Below are positions 32,540-44,387 of a DNA stretch of 64,000 nt, piece after piece (the first letter of the stretch is position 1; each line of letters opens with the position of its first letter). The position numbers and the translations under genes were made by a program. Origin of the DNA: Inia geoffrensis. Taxonomy: Eukaryota > Chordata > Mammalia > Artiodactyla > Iniidae. The stretch is from the NCBI GenBank assembly GCA_036417435.1, contig CM070905.1, forward strand, positions 64,931,092 to 64,995,091. Reading direction: 5' to 3'. The notes beneath the pieces were generated by a model, which had not been told where the DNA came from, made no database searches, and worked only from the letters and a program-made list of their open reading frames with translations.

Positions 32540-33050
32540 CCTAATCTTTAATGTCTGGTTCCCAAAAGGGGAAAAAGAAAAATGAAGGTGGGGGGTAAAG
32601 GATACCAGTCTTCTAAGTCCTGGAAGTCACTTTGGACCAACGGGTGGGGTTTGCAATAATAGGAGGGGTCACCCACCTCTTTGTCTGCCATCATGTGATG
32701 AGAACAGCAATCAGTGATCAGAGCACATATCCCCAATATTTGGAGGACAGGGTTCATTTTGTCCAACCTGGCTCCTAAAAGCTGTGACATGCTGCTGTAG
32801 GAATATGTGCACAGCTGCCTGCCATGTGGCTTAGGATGGGGGATAGGTAGCTGCTACTGTACTAAGAGCTGAAATGGACCAAAATTAACTGTAATTTACC
32901 TGTGCCAGCCTTTCCCTGGAAGTTGCAAGCCTTCAGTAGACTCCAGAGTTCCAAAATAGATAAGTCAGACAGATTCTGCTAATGTAATTGTTGTCTAGGT
33001 TGAGATTCAGATTCCTATTTCTTTCTATTCTGCCATCTTCCCCCATATTT
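32540..33050 (-). mobile_element. Possible L1 5'-UTR-like fragment, antisense
   Basis: GGAAGTTGCAAGCCTTCAGT, AGACTCCAGAGTTCCAAAAT and TATTCTGCCATCTTCCCCCA recall old L1 5' UTRs read in reverse. This is pattern memory only. An 80-codon minus-strand frame (32548-32790) inside it has no recognisable product. Confidence 0.3.
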
Positions 33051-33069
33051 TTTAAAACGCTACTTTTTA

Positions 33070-33402
33070 AAGTTAATAACTTATTTACTTACTTTTGGCT
33101 GCGTTGGGTCTTCGTTACTGTGCTGGGCTTTCTCTAGTTGCGGCGAGCGGGGGCTGCTCTTAGTTGTGGTGCGCGGGCTTCTCATTGCGGTGGCTTCTCT
33201 TGTTGTGGAGCACGGGCTTGAGGTGTGCGGGCTTTGGTAGTTGTGGCACACGGGCTTGGTAGCTGTGGCTTGCAGGCTCAGTATTTGTAGCTCACAGGCC
33301 TAGCTGCTCTGTGGCATGTGGGATCTTCCCGGACCAGGGCATGAACCCGTGTCCCCTGCATTGGCAGGCAGATTGTTAACCACTGTGCCACCAGGGAAGC
33401 CC
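33070..33402 (-). mobile_element. Long-form CHR-type SINE, antisense
   Basis: ACTTACTTTTGGCTGCGTTG on the left, with repeated GTAGTTGTGGCACACGGGCT-type units; right end GTGCCACCAGGGAAGCCC. TSD TAAAACGCTACTTTTTAA (from 33053) and TAAAAATGCTACTTTAAT (33403-33420), imperfect. Confidence 0.9.
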
Positions 33403-33985
33403 TAAAAATGCTACTTTAATACATTCTTTTTATAAATAAATTTATCTATTTTCTTTTATACGTAGTAAAGGCAACCAACCAAAATTATCCATTTATTTTT
33501 GTTCAGCACTTCTTAGAGTCTGTTTTTACAGAACTTATTTAGTTGGTATATTCAGTAAAGCTTGCCATTAATTAAGATTCAAGGATATTATAGCTGTGAC
33601 AAGACATAGAGTCAGGGTCAATGAATACTGTGATTTTCTGGTGTCACAGTGTATGTCTCTTGAGGAAAAATCATGATTTCTTAATGGAAGCTATCTGGGC
33701 CTCTTATGTTGGTTCACTTAAACATGTGGTAGTATTACATGTGTTTTTATTATACTTATTAGGGATACATGGAATTGCTTGATGCATTATACTTATTGTT
33801 GTTTCTCTTACAAGAATATATGTGCTTTTCTGTATGTATAATCGTTGTATACCCTGTGGTCACATGTTCCTGTGTATATTTTCATATATTCTAAACATAT
33901 ACCTGAATTTTGTATTTATAGAAAACATACCTAATGCTGGAAGGTAAAAATAAATGTATGAACTTACATTTTTTTCTTTATGTAG

Positions 33986-34154
33986 GCAGTGTTCAGAATG
34001 TGACCAGGCAGGGAGCAGTGACATGGAAGCAGACATGGCCATGGAAACCTTACCAGATGGGACCAAACGATCAAGGAGGCAGATTAAGGAACCAGTGAAA
34101 TTTGTTCCACAGGATATGCCTCCAGAACCCAAGAAGATTCCAATAAGAAACACG
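33986..34154 (+). CDS. PHF14: PHF14 exon (window exon 8): end of the PHD finger and acidic-to-basic linker
   Basis: This exon of 169 nt gives the final base of the split tryptophan and 56 codons, QCSECDQAGS to IPIRNT. The acceptor is ATGTAG and the donor GTAATT; the downstream intron is phase 0. W-Q-CSEC provides the signature tryptophan and the last two zinc ligands of the C4HC3 finger begun in exon 7. After it come an acidic methionine-rich stretch (SDMEADMAMETL) and the basic TKRSRRQIKEP motif, which looks like a nuclear-localisation signal (inference). Retention of the intron would add 13 codons (VIYSLVIITITKF) and a stop at 34194. No frameshift or missing ligand is seen. Confidence 0.98.
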
Positions 34155-34289
34155 GTAATTTATTCCCTAGTTATCATAACCATTACAAAATTCTGAGGTC
34201 AAAATTTAAGGGGTGAGAAAGACAAAGGGTAAACATATACTCAGTAGCCAATGAAAGAAGCATGTATATTGCTATTGGTTGTTCTTAAA

Positions 34290-35160
34290 AGTTTATATTA
34301 TGAAATATACCAATCATACATGAGAATGTACAGTTTTTATGTTCAACATAAAGCATAATAATGATGAAGGCCCATTGTGTTCACAAACCCACTTCAAAAA
34401 TAGAATATTACCAAAGCCTTTGAAGTCACCTTTGAATCCCTCAGAGGTCACCACATTTCTCAACTTTGTATTTCTCATTCACTCCTTTTTTTATACGTAT
34501 TGATATGTATGTATATATGTATTCATAAATAATACATAGTTTTTCAGGGTTTGAACTTCATATAAATGGAGTCAGACTTTTTTCCTGTTATTTGATACTT
34601 TGACCAACATTATCTTGATTTGATTCATACATGCTGATCTGTGTAATTGTAGTTCATTTATTTTCACTAATGTGTAGTTTTTTATTGAAACAATAGATCA
34701 TTATTAATTTATCTTTTGTTCTATAGTTTGGCAGTTTTGTTGTCTCCATCTTTTTACTTTTATAAACAACTCATTTTTAAATATCTTTCTAAATGTCTCC
34801 TGCAGCATGGTAACAGGGAGTTAGGGTATATAGCAAGGCATGGTTTTGCTTAGTTACAGGATATCTGCATCTTCAGTTTTGCTAGGTAATTCCAATACTT
34901 TCCAAACCAGTTTACACTTAATACCAGTAATGAATAAGTGGTATAAGTTTTGCTCCCAAACATGTTTTGTCCAAAGTTTTAATGCTTTCCAGTGTGATAC
35001 ATGTAAAATAGTACATAGACATTTTATTTTGCATTTCCCTCAACACTTAGATGACTTAGAGCATGTATTTGTATATTTTTGATCAGTTGTATTTCCTCTT
35101 CTAAGATATGTATGTGCAAGTCTTATTCAGCTTTTCTATCAGGTTGTTAGCCTATTTCTC
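34290..35160 (-). mobile_element. Old L1 3' region, antisense
   Basis: CACTTCAAAAATAGAATATT, ACCAAAGCCTTTGAAGTCAC, TTGAACTTCATATAAATGGA, TAGTTCATTTATTTTCACTA and TTTATTTTGCATTTCCCTCA follow the reverse-complement order of an ancient mammalian L1. Strongly diverged; ends approximate. Confidence 0.7.
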
Positions 35161-36458
35161 ATTGAAAATTCTTTGAGGTCAGAGTTATTACCAGGTGCCT
35201 GGGAGCTCTACCAACCTAAGACCATTTTAAATAAAAATTTAGCATGTGTATCTCTTCCATTACATGAGTAGTGTTAATTTCTACTCCAAACCCATGAGGG
35301 GTGGCTTGCAGTTATGAATTCTAAGGGGAGACATTTTTCACCTTCTTACCTTGAGCCAAGGCAGGCGCATTTAAAAACTCTGCCTTCCCCTGAGGGAGAT
35401 GCAAAAATGTATTTAGGGTTAGTTGTCATCATTCATTTGTTTTATCTGTTTGGTTTTAGAGAGTCTTAATTTGTTTTTCCTTAAACTAACAGTTTTCTCA
35501 AAAGTTTTTTTTTAATCTGTAGTCTATATTACAATATAATCACTTAAAAGATTTTGTTTAAGAGAAATCACTTAGATTATTTCATTCAGTTTTGTGTTGT
35601 GGACTCATTTGAAATCAAAGAGGCAAATCTGGGAATTTTTATCTTTTAGATAATTGAAGTAGTTAATTTTGAGTGCTCTAAATTGATCAACTTGAAATAG
35701 TTTTATCTATAATTTCTACTAGTTTAAAACATTTTTTAGACTTCACAAATATATTTTGTTTACAGATGAACTTGAGAGAATTATCCTCCTTTAAGCCTGT
35801 TTGTTTCTATTTCTAAATTTTCTATAACTGTTTGTTGCTACTATCTGAAGCTATTCTTAAAATCTTAGAGAAAAAGGTCTTATGTCTACAAAATTATCCT
35901 CTTATGAAACATTTTTTCTAGTTTATTGTTTAAAGAAATCCTTAGGAACAGTATTATCATTTTTTAACTTTGGAGTTATCATATAGAGGGGAATTTTGTA
36001 CATATTAGAGTGATATTTATGTGCCCATAGTTTAGTATTACTTAAGATAAATGAGGATTCTGGTTTGTTTTTTTTTTTCTAATTTACCTGTCTGCTTTTC
36101 CAGCCTAGAATTACAAGGAAGCTTTAAAATTTTCTAATTTAGTCCAATTCCTCTCATCTTACTCTTTGTCTCTAGTTTTCTTGTGTTAAAGTTTTAGTCT
36201 TCTTGTAGATGTTGGTAGGTAAAAGACGAGAAAGGATTCTATGCCCAGTAATTTTAGGAAATATAGTATGGTTATTTTTTCTTTGGGGGGAATTCAAATG
36301 CATATTGAAGCTTTTAGAAATACTAATGTTTAGAAAAATGATTACTTTTCCTTATTTATCCTTTTTTCTAACCTATTTTATCAAAGAGCACTTTTTTTCA
36401 AGACAATATTTTATTGTGGCATAGAGCACCATGAGGTACCATCTTTGGAAATGGTATT

Positions 36459-36600
36459 CTAGAGGCCACAGATTCCTTGCATCAGGATCACCTGGGGTGT
36501 TTGTTGAAATGTAGACTTTGGATTCATCCTAGAGCTAATGAATTAGAATTAGGGGGTTGGGCTAAGCAGATATCTTAGGTGTTAGTCTTATGCAGACTAA
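36459..36600. mobile_element. MER5-like hAT (Charlie group) fragment
   Basis: GCATCAGGATCACCTGGGGT, TTGTTGAAATGTAGACTTTG, GAATTAGAATTAGGGGGTTG and GCAGATATCTTAGGT resemble MER5-type non-autonomous elements. Only partial, with no terminal repeats seen. Confidence 0.6.
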
Positions 36601-36831
36601 AGTCTGAAAGTAACTCTGTGGATAACATTTATGATTATTACTCTTACTCTTTTCATTCTTCTCTGCCTTTGTTCCATCAGTCTGTACAGCAGTTCAGAAA
36701 ACTTGTGATAAGCATATTCAGTTGGTCAGGTAACAGACTGAGGAACTTAAGAATTGAGAGATGTAGAAGAGAATGATCAGTCTCTTGATCTTGATCTTGG
36801 CTGAGTTTCTATTGTTACCTTAATTTTTTTA

Positions 36832-37178
36832 AATTAAATTAATTTATTTATTGTTTTGGCTGCATTGGGTCTTCGTTGCTGCCCATGGGCTTTCTCTAGT
36901 TGCAGTGAGTGGGGTCTACTCTTCGTTGCAGTGCACAGGCTTCTCACTGCGGTGCCTTCTCTTGTTGCAGAGCACAGGCTCTAGGCACCGGGCTTCAGTA
37001 ATTGTGGCTCGCAGGCTCAGGAGTTGTGGCTCGCAGGCTCCAGAGCGCAGGCTCAGTAGTTGTGGCACACGGGCTTAGCTGCTCTGCGGCATGTGGGATC
37101 TTCCCAGACCAGGGCTCAAACCCATGTCCCCTGCATTGGCAGGTGGATTCTTAACCACTGCACCACTAAGGAAGTCCC
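36832..37178 (-). mobile_element. Long-form CHR-type SINE, antisense
   Basis: A-rich tail and GTTTTGGCTGCATTGGGTCT on the left; ACCACTAAGGAAGTCCC on the right. TSD TACCTTAATTTTTTTA (36816-36831) and TACCTTAATTTTTTAT (37179-37194) confirm a single insertion. Confidence 0.93.
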
Positions 37179-38299
37179 TACCTTAATTTTTTATCAGTCA
37201 TTTTTGTTTGAGTTGTATTAACATTTTAAAGTTTCTTTTCTTAGCACTCTGTTAATTATGGGAATTCAAGCATATTACTGCCTAATAATAATTTGTCTAG
37301 TCAAGTACCTTTCACAATAAATAACTGATTTATCTCTCCCTTTAATTTTTTAATTGTTGTTCCTAGTATCTTCCTACTTACACCTTTTATTTTAGTACAT
37401 ATGTTACATTTTGGGATATTCCATCCTTAAATTCTTTCTAATAGTATTTTTGCTTTTGCTAGTTTTTTGTTTTTCCGGCCATTATTCATCAAAATATAGT
37501 TCATTTCACAGTCGTCATAGTATTCGATCAGAATTTTCAAGAAAATTTTACCCTTGTGACAGAGGGGTTTCATGACAGAACTTAAACTTCAGTTTCTCAT
37601 TTCAAAGTAATATCTCACTCAGTAAAACTGTTGAAATGATCATCTCTTCTAAAACTTTCCATTTCTGTTAAGTTTGTTATGTTCCCTTGGGTTATAGTGA
37701 TAGCACAGTTTTTAGAAAAGTAGTTTGGGGTTATTTCATGCTAGTAAAAATGATTTCATCTTTTTTCAGAAATCCATCTTGTACGATATATGAATTGATA
37801 TTCTGTTAGAATAATTTTATTTTTAAAAATTCAGACTTTGCAGTATAATTAAGTATATATAGCGCTTTAATCTGTTTTTTTGAAGTCTGTGGGATTGTCC
37901 AAGAATCATCAAAAACAAAAAATAATCAGAGCTACTATAGATTGAAGCTCCATTTTTATTGAATATCTTTTCTTACCATCTGTTATTACTTTCTTTCCTT
38001 TTATACTTTATATCTTTATGTTTATAAAATAACATCATGGTGGTAGTAAGGGAGTGAAAGGGAGAAGGAAGGGATTCACGTGTTGCAATATTTGAGTAAA
38101 TCCTGGTATATTACTACTATTAATTAAACATGTTTTTAATCTATATTGCTAATAAATCCAACCATTTTATTATTCTCTATTTCTTCCTATTACTTGACCT
38201 TTGTGTATTTTACTTCATTACATTTTTCAAAGGTAGGTAAGTCAGAAGTGCATGTGGGGAATTAGTTTACTTTTATATAAGATGGTTTAATAATAATAA

Positions 38300-38525
38300 T
38301 ACCTAACATTTGCTGAGGACTGATCATATACCAGATACTGTAGTAATCCTCCACCCTAATCCCTCTTTAAAAAAATAAGTTACTTTTAACTTTTCATAAC
38401 TCCTGTATTACTCAAAATGAATCTGAGGCACAGAAACCTTAAGTAATTTACCTGTGATCTTACAGATAGTAAGTGGAATAGGAATTGAACCCAGACAGCC
38501 TGAATTAAGAACTAGTGTCTTTTCT
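38300..38525 (-). mobile_element. MIR, antisense
   Basis: CATTTGCTGAGGACTGATCA, AATGAATCTGAGGCACAGAA, ACCTTAAGTAATTTACCTGT and AGGAATTGAACCCAGACAGC match the reverse MIR order. Diverged. Confidence 0.75.
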
Positions 38526-38945
38526 GAGATCTGTAGAAGAGCATTTAGTTGAGGTACAAATGGAGTAGTTGTAAAAACATTTGATCATTAGATAGCATAG
38601 TTGGGAATGTGATATTCTAATCTGATACCAAAATGGTCATGTGTCGTTCCATACCGTAGTGTTATCTGTGGGAAGCCAGGCATATATCCACTTACTAACT
38701 CATGTAACGGAGTTCATTCACATTAAATATTACATTTAACACTCCTTTTCTTTGTACTTTCATTTAGGTGTGAACAATTTTCCTTTTCAAGCTTGTGCAA
38801 GCCCATTGGCATTAATCTTGTCAGTTACAGTGTAATAGTGTAGAAGTTAATAAAATGTTTGAAGGTTATTTTACCTTGAGGAAATTGGTATTTAAAAAGA
38901 TCAAACAAAAAGAAAAAAAATTAGAAGCAGCAAATCAATAAGTAC

Positions 38946-39029
38946 ACTGACAGCATGTGTATGTATGAACTGCCAGTATATGTTTGTACTGACAGCATGT
39001 GTATGTATGAACTGCCAGTATATGTTTGT
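38946..39029. repeat. Perfect tandem duplication, 2 x 42 bp
   Basis: The unit starting ACTGACAGCATGTGTATGTA and ending CAGTATATGTTTGT occurs at 38946-38987 and again at 38988-39029 with no difference. The base before the first copy (C) differs from the base before the second (T), so the duplication is exactly two units. Confidence 0.98.
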
Positions 39030-40414
39030 TTTGCTGTTCTCTATTTTGGTTTGCTTTTTTTCCCACCAAATTGAGTGCTGTGAAACCTGCTGTGGGAAAA
39101 AAGAGTGTATGCTCTGCATTGAGAGTGAAGTTGGAGAAGTACATAGTGGTTTTCTTTACTATTTTTTTTCTTTCCTAACTAGTCTCTCTAAATCTACCTA
39201 AAACATTTGGCTTACCGCATCTCAGTTTTTTTTGATGAAGCAACAAATATCTTTTTGATTGTTTCACTTGGTTTAATCAGTGTTAAGAGAGATGAGCCCA
39301 TAGACTCAGTCTCTGTGCTCCAGTGCCACTTTTATGCCAAACAAGGCTGCTGTTAGAAAAATGACATCCACTTTTTCCTGCTGACAGGCAGTTGCCATTT
39401 ATCATGGCCAAAGTGTACAACGGGAGTAGAACACTTCGTTAAACCTTACTATATTTTTATTATTCGGATACTGAGGAAAGTCATTTTTTATTTCATTCTA
39501 CTCTGATTTCCTTAATAAGGATTTGTAGAAATCTGAAGGAATACAGCATATTTTGAGACAGTTGATTTAATACGATATAGATGCTTTTCAAAGTGAATAG
39601 TCTTGGTGTTACTTTTTTCTCCTAGATTATTTTTACCCAAAGATCATAAAAAGATTAGCCAGAAAAGTTGTTTGAAAAAAATTATAGCGCTAAAGATTTA
39701 GTGTTTTTTTTTTTTAATGGGGTAAAAGAGCTGTTTATCTGTATAAGAATGAAAATAGTGTACTTTCAGAAAATACCCTTCTTAAACAAACATGGAGATT
39801 CTCTCTGTTTCAGATTTTAATGTTATCATATTTAATTGTTAGTTATCAATGTTTTTGAAATTTATTCTGAATGTTAGAATTATTTTTAAATTAAGTTTTA
39901 ACTATAAAAGTAATATGTGAATATTTTTTGTTCTAAAAAATTAAACATAGAATTAAAGTCTTCTTTAACTTTTCTCCCAACATTCCCCTTCTCTAACCCA
40001 ATTCACATGCCTTGAATCTATCTTTATTATGAGGGCACATATTTTGAACTTTGATTATCTGACATTTCTATAGGTATATCTGTTAAAAAAATAAGAAAAA
40101 AAATGAAGAATGAGCCATATGGAAAAGCAGTATGGAGATAGTTCAAAAAACATAGAAATATTCAAGTATTAATAAATAAAAGAGGAACGATCTGGTTTTA
40201 GAAAATTCTTCACATGTTGTTTCCCACTCCAGAGATAAGACTTTGTAACATCTTCTTAGATTGGCTCACAAATACCCCATCTCCAGTATTTAAGCATCTC
40301 AGTAGCCATTATTCTCTTTTATTACTGGGTACAAATAGGAGGACTAAGTCTAAAGAAGAAAAAGGGTTGAAAAGCATATTTCTATTTAACCTTTATCTGT
40401 TATTTACTGTGTGT

Positions 40415-40610
40415 TTTATATTTATTCAGTTGTAGCTACCCTGTGAAGCAGTAACTAATATCATTGCCATTTACAAATGAGAAACTGAGGCAGAGAGTTT
40501 AAGTATCCTATCTAATAAGGACATACAGCTTCAAAGTGGTAGAGACAGGAATCAAATTTAGTTAGCTCCTGAGCCCATACTTTAACTACTTTATTAGGCT
40601 GCCTTTCTAG
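40415..40610 (-). mobile_element. MIR, antisense
   Basis: GCCATTTACAAATGAGAAAC, CTGAGGCAGAGAGTTTAAGT, GTGGTAGAGACAGGAATCAA and CATACTTTAACTACTTTATT follow the reverse MIR pattern. Ends approximate. Confidence 0.7.
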
Positions 40611-40639
40611 ACAAGATTACTAGTAGTTGTTCCTGGTAT

Positions 40640-41470
40640 TTCTTGGGCTAGAGTCACAATATCTTCATGCTTCCAGCAGCTTAGTGACTAAGGGTTTGGT
40701 CAGGAAAATGGAAGTCACTCTATGGAGAATTATGGCCTTATACTACTGTTGGCATGGCTGAGGGCGTGGATGTCAAGAAAGCTGTCACCGTAGGTCAGAG
40801 GAGCTCTACTGAACATCAGAGAAACTGTCAATGAAATATCTATCCTGAAGCACCAGGCAGGTGGTAGGAGCTGACATTAGGTCAGAGAACTTGACAGTGA
40901 AGACCTCAGCGTGAACATCACTGGTGAGTGGGTAGAAAAGTGAGAGTTTGTGGGGAAGTCTGCAAAGCCTGCCAGGACTGTGAAGTGGGAGCTGATGGAA
41001 AGGTCAACAAGGCTACAGCATCTGCAAAAGCCAAGCATCTGACTCCCATGACCTCCTGAGAAAAAATGGCCTTCACTTTACTTGTCTGCTTCAAATATGA
41101 GGTTACAGACATGGAACTCTCCAGGGAAGGGGGACTGTGGGGAATGTGGTTTCCACCCTTAGACAGAGTAAGCAAGGGTGGTGGGGGTGGGGGTGTGTGC
41201 CAGACTGACCACAGACAATCTAGCATAGTAACCAACTGCAGCTTAAAAAGTGCTTAATGTAGTGCTTACTTGGCACACGGTGGGTGCCCTAAAAAGCAAC
41301 ATTTTCAGACTCCTTTCCCCACCCCCACTCCTGCCCCCCTTCCTTTCCTCTTAGAGGACTGTGATACCGTCTTCATCCATATTCTCCCAGCTCTGAGCCC
41401 TCTGCAAGGCAAGCATGAAGTTCTTAATAAAAACGCTATATGAATCACTGACAGCATAAATACAGACCTG
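40640..41470. other. Unassigned sequence, GC-richer than its surroundings
   Basis: This 0.8-kb block is less AT-rich than the neighbouring intron and includes a G-rich run near 41175-41200 (GGTGGTGGGGGTGGGGGTGT). Minus-strand open frame 40918-41235 encodes 105 residues but is low-complexity (polyproline) and matches no family I recognise. It may be an old LTR or other repeat. I cannot name it. Confidence 0.4.
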
Positions 41471-43039
41471 AAGAGTTATAAAATACCAAGAGGATAACCT
41501 CAGTGTAGGCCAAAGAGGGTGAATGTGGGCTTTTTACAGGCTTAGCAGTGTGTAAGAGAGAGAGAGAAGTTTAACTCCTTCCCTAGCTTGCTGAATATCC
41601 AGTGGAGCCCTCACAGTGTTTGCCGTTGATTTACAGGTGAGTCACAGGTTTTTTCTCACCCTTGTATTTCTTTTCATTTCTTTCTTTTTTTAGTTAATTA
41701 AAAGGAAGCCTGAGAGAAGTAGAGAATCTTAAAAGCTAAAGGTTCTTGTGATAGATGTCAGCCTTGTTAACTCAGTGACTCTCTGTTCCTCTTACTTATA
41801 AAAGCTACACAAATGAATATAGGGCTTTTCTCATTAGAGATTTTGACAAAGAGAGTCCCTTTTATTTTGATTACATTAAGCAATTGTTTCTTCCAGAATT
41901 CCTAAAATTTATACCATTCATTGCCAATGTATATTTCAGAAGTCGGCTTTGATGTAATTTATTTATTTTTTAGTGGTTGAGCCTATGCTTTGGATCCATA
42001 TATTCAGTATAAATGGTATAATACCACTTTATAAAATAATAACTGTCATATGTCTAATTATACATTCTGGAGAAAGCTAGCAGTTTTCTCTAATGGTTTT
42101 AACTTCTGTGTTAGCCAATAATAATAATTGGGGATAATTTTTAAATATAGTTTTCATTTACTGTAGGAATGAAAATGTTTTGTTTGGGGAACTGGATCTA
42201 ATTTATCATAATATAATTCAGCTTCTTTTGCTCTGGGAGAATTGCTTTACTTCTTCTGCATGAAAGCCTTTTTATAGGTATTAGTTTTATATACCTAGCG
42301 CACCTTTAAATGTAAAATGACCATACTTCATACATAGTGTTTTCCTTTGATTCCTATATTAGATAAAATATTTTTTCTCGAACTTCTTAAAATGTTACGT
42401 GGTTCTAGTCTTTCAACTATGAATTTTTATTATAGTACTTTCTACTAGTTTAAAATAGTATCTTTTTCCTTCCACTTTTCCAGTTTGTTTCTATGGCATC
42501 AAGCCAGAACAACTTGTAATACCACTGACATTGTAGGTTGCTGTTTTAGTGATATGTGATGCATTCAGTGTCTAGTATCATTCAGTCTGTTTTATGATGT
42601 TATAGTATTCTAGTTTGAAGACTTAATTGCTTTGTTTTTTACACCTTTACGGATCCCAGTAATTCTGTATTTATTTCATCTCCCCTGATTTTGCTAATTT
42701 TCAGCTTTATCTCACATCACTTAGAGGGTAGATAGTGACTTGTAATGCATACAACACAATTCTCAGCCTCAGTGGTTTGATCTTTATTTTGTCCTCTTGG
42801 GAAAACCTTCAGAGTCCAGTGAAGGGAAGACAGTACTTTAAGATAAACTTCTGTTTATAATGTATAGAAGCATGAAGTGATGTTATATTTTCTTCACAAT
42901 TGTCAAAATTGTAGATAATTATCTTTTGTGTGAGTGCTTTATATTTATTCCTGAGTTTAATAGTTAAGCAGTAAAAATTGCCTGCATGGGAATCCACGTC
43001 TTTCCATACTCTCTGGTCTTTGTGACTCCTTGTCCCACT

Positions 43040-43250
43040 CTTGAACCATGGATCAGGTTAATTTTTTCAGTATACACCTATTGAGCAACTAACGAGGTAA
43101 GGCACCGGGCAGTATATGCTGAATAGAACACTAAAGTGAAGACATGGTCTATGTCCTCAAAGAACTATGGTGATAGAAAGTTGACCCTCAAATAATGTAA
43201 TATAAACTAGAAGGTAGAGTGTGCATATGAGAGGTACATTAAATTACCCT
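43040..43250 (-). mobile_element. L2 or MIR3-like 3' end, antisense
   Basis: ACACCTATTGAGCAACTAAC, GGTAAGGCACCGGGCAGTAT and GTCCTCAAAGAACTATGGTG recall the reverse-complement L2 3' end. Strongly diverged. Confidence 0.5.
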
Positions 43251-44039
43251 AGAGGTAACATAACTGAAATGGAAGAGGAAAGACAGAAGATTGAGGTGAG
43301 CAACAAAACTAGAAGTTGACTATTAATACTAGTAGGAAAGTATTCTACTGGCTGAGAAAGTCTTTATTTTCCACTACCCCAAACCTTTGTATTAAGAAGT
43401 TGAAAATTTTAAAGTAACAGCAAGCTGAACACCTGTAAAAGCATTGGAGCCTTTAGCATGAAATTCAGTGTAAAAATTTTGAACCACAGTTGGATATCAT
43501 CTAACACCCGTATTTGTCTTTCTTACAATATGTTTTTATGATAGGCATCTTGATGGCTGGCAACAGCTTCTTGCATTAGTAACTTGGCAAAATTTTAAAG
43601 AAGTTAATTGGATCAAATCTTAATAGCTTAGTGTTAGTACAGATTCACTTATCAATTAAGGTTATTGATGATTAATGACTTAGAGCACCTTCAGCAAAAA
43701 GTCACTTAATATTTCATTCATTCAGTTTTTTCAGATAAATAGGTGTGAACATTTTTTAGGATAGCTCATTTCTCTTTAAATTTTTCCTGTGTTAAGGAAA
43801 TTTTGATGATTAGTATATTGATTGATTGAAGTGGGTTTTTTTAACTTAAATAACGTTCTCATATTTATTTAATTAGAAATATGTATGTATATGACTTCTA
43901 ATTATACTTGAGAAAATAATCAACCATTTAAAATGTAATGGTATTTTCCTCTCTAGGACAATTTTTTTGTAGCATTATTCCCTGTAAAAGATAAATGGTA
44001 CAAAATCAAATTCTTAAGTGTTTAGACAGCATCAAAACC

Positions 44040-44210
44040 TGTAACATAGCCTAGTTTGTGGTGGAAAGTACCTGGACTAGCACATGATAAATTCGAATTC
44101 TAGTCCATACTCTGGCAATAACCCTGTATGTGGCCTTGGATAAGTAATTTAACTTATCCTGTTTGCGCTCAATATCCTCATTTATAAAATAGATGATCTG
44201 AAATCTTTTC
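44040..44210 (+). mobile_element. MIR, sense
   Basis: GAATTCTAGTCCATACTCTG, GGCCTTGGATAAGTAATTTA and CCTCATTTATAAAATAGATG correspond to the MIR tRNA-like and core parts. Confidence 0.7.
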
Positions 44211-44387
44211 TAGAACCAAAAGTCTCCTTCTAAATTTCACAATTGTATTCTTTTTTTATCCCTAAGACTGTTTATGGGAGGGTTAAAATATACACATCGA
44301 TATTCAAATAATCTGGAAACGGTAATACTTTGTAATTATACTATACGTCAGGGTTTTAATTTGTGTATTTGTTTTAGCATTTAAATC

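Larger units (their letters stand above)
25767..33985 (+). other. PHF14: PHF14 intron between exons 7 and 8 (8,219 bp)
   Basis: Phase-2 GT-AG intron, dominated by LINE-1 material. A sense L1 (25944-27113) sits in an older antisense L1, and another antisense L1 lies at about 30058-30930 between two copies of a 140-bp direct repeat. A CHR-1-like SINE (31797-31986) and a long CHR SINE (33070-33402) follow. A (TA)n microsatellite is at 28738-28780. 27250-28680 and 28790-29700 show no recognised repeat. 32540-33050 may be antisense L1 5'-UTR-like sequence, but this is weak. Confidence 0.9.

Noticed and set aside
40918..41257. Possible small gene in a GC-richer block
   Set aside because: Low-complexity polyproline or polyglycine in opposite strands, with no splice or family evidence.
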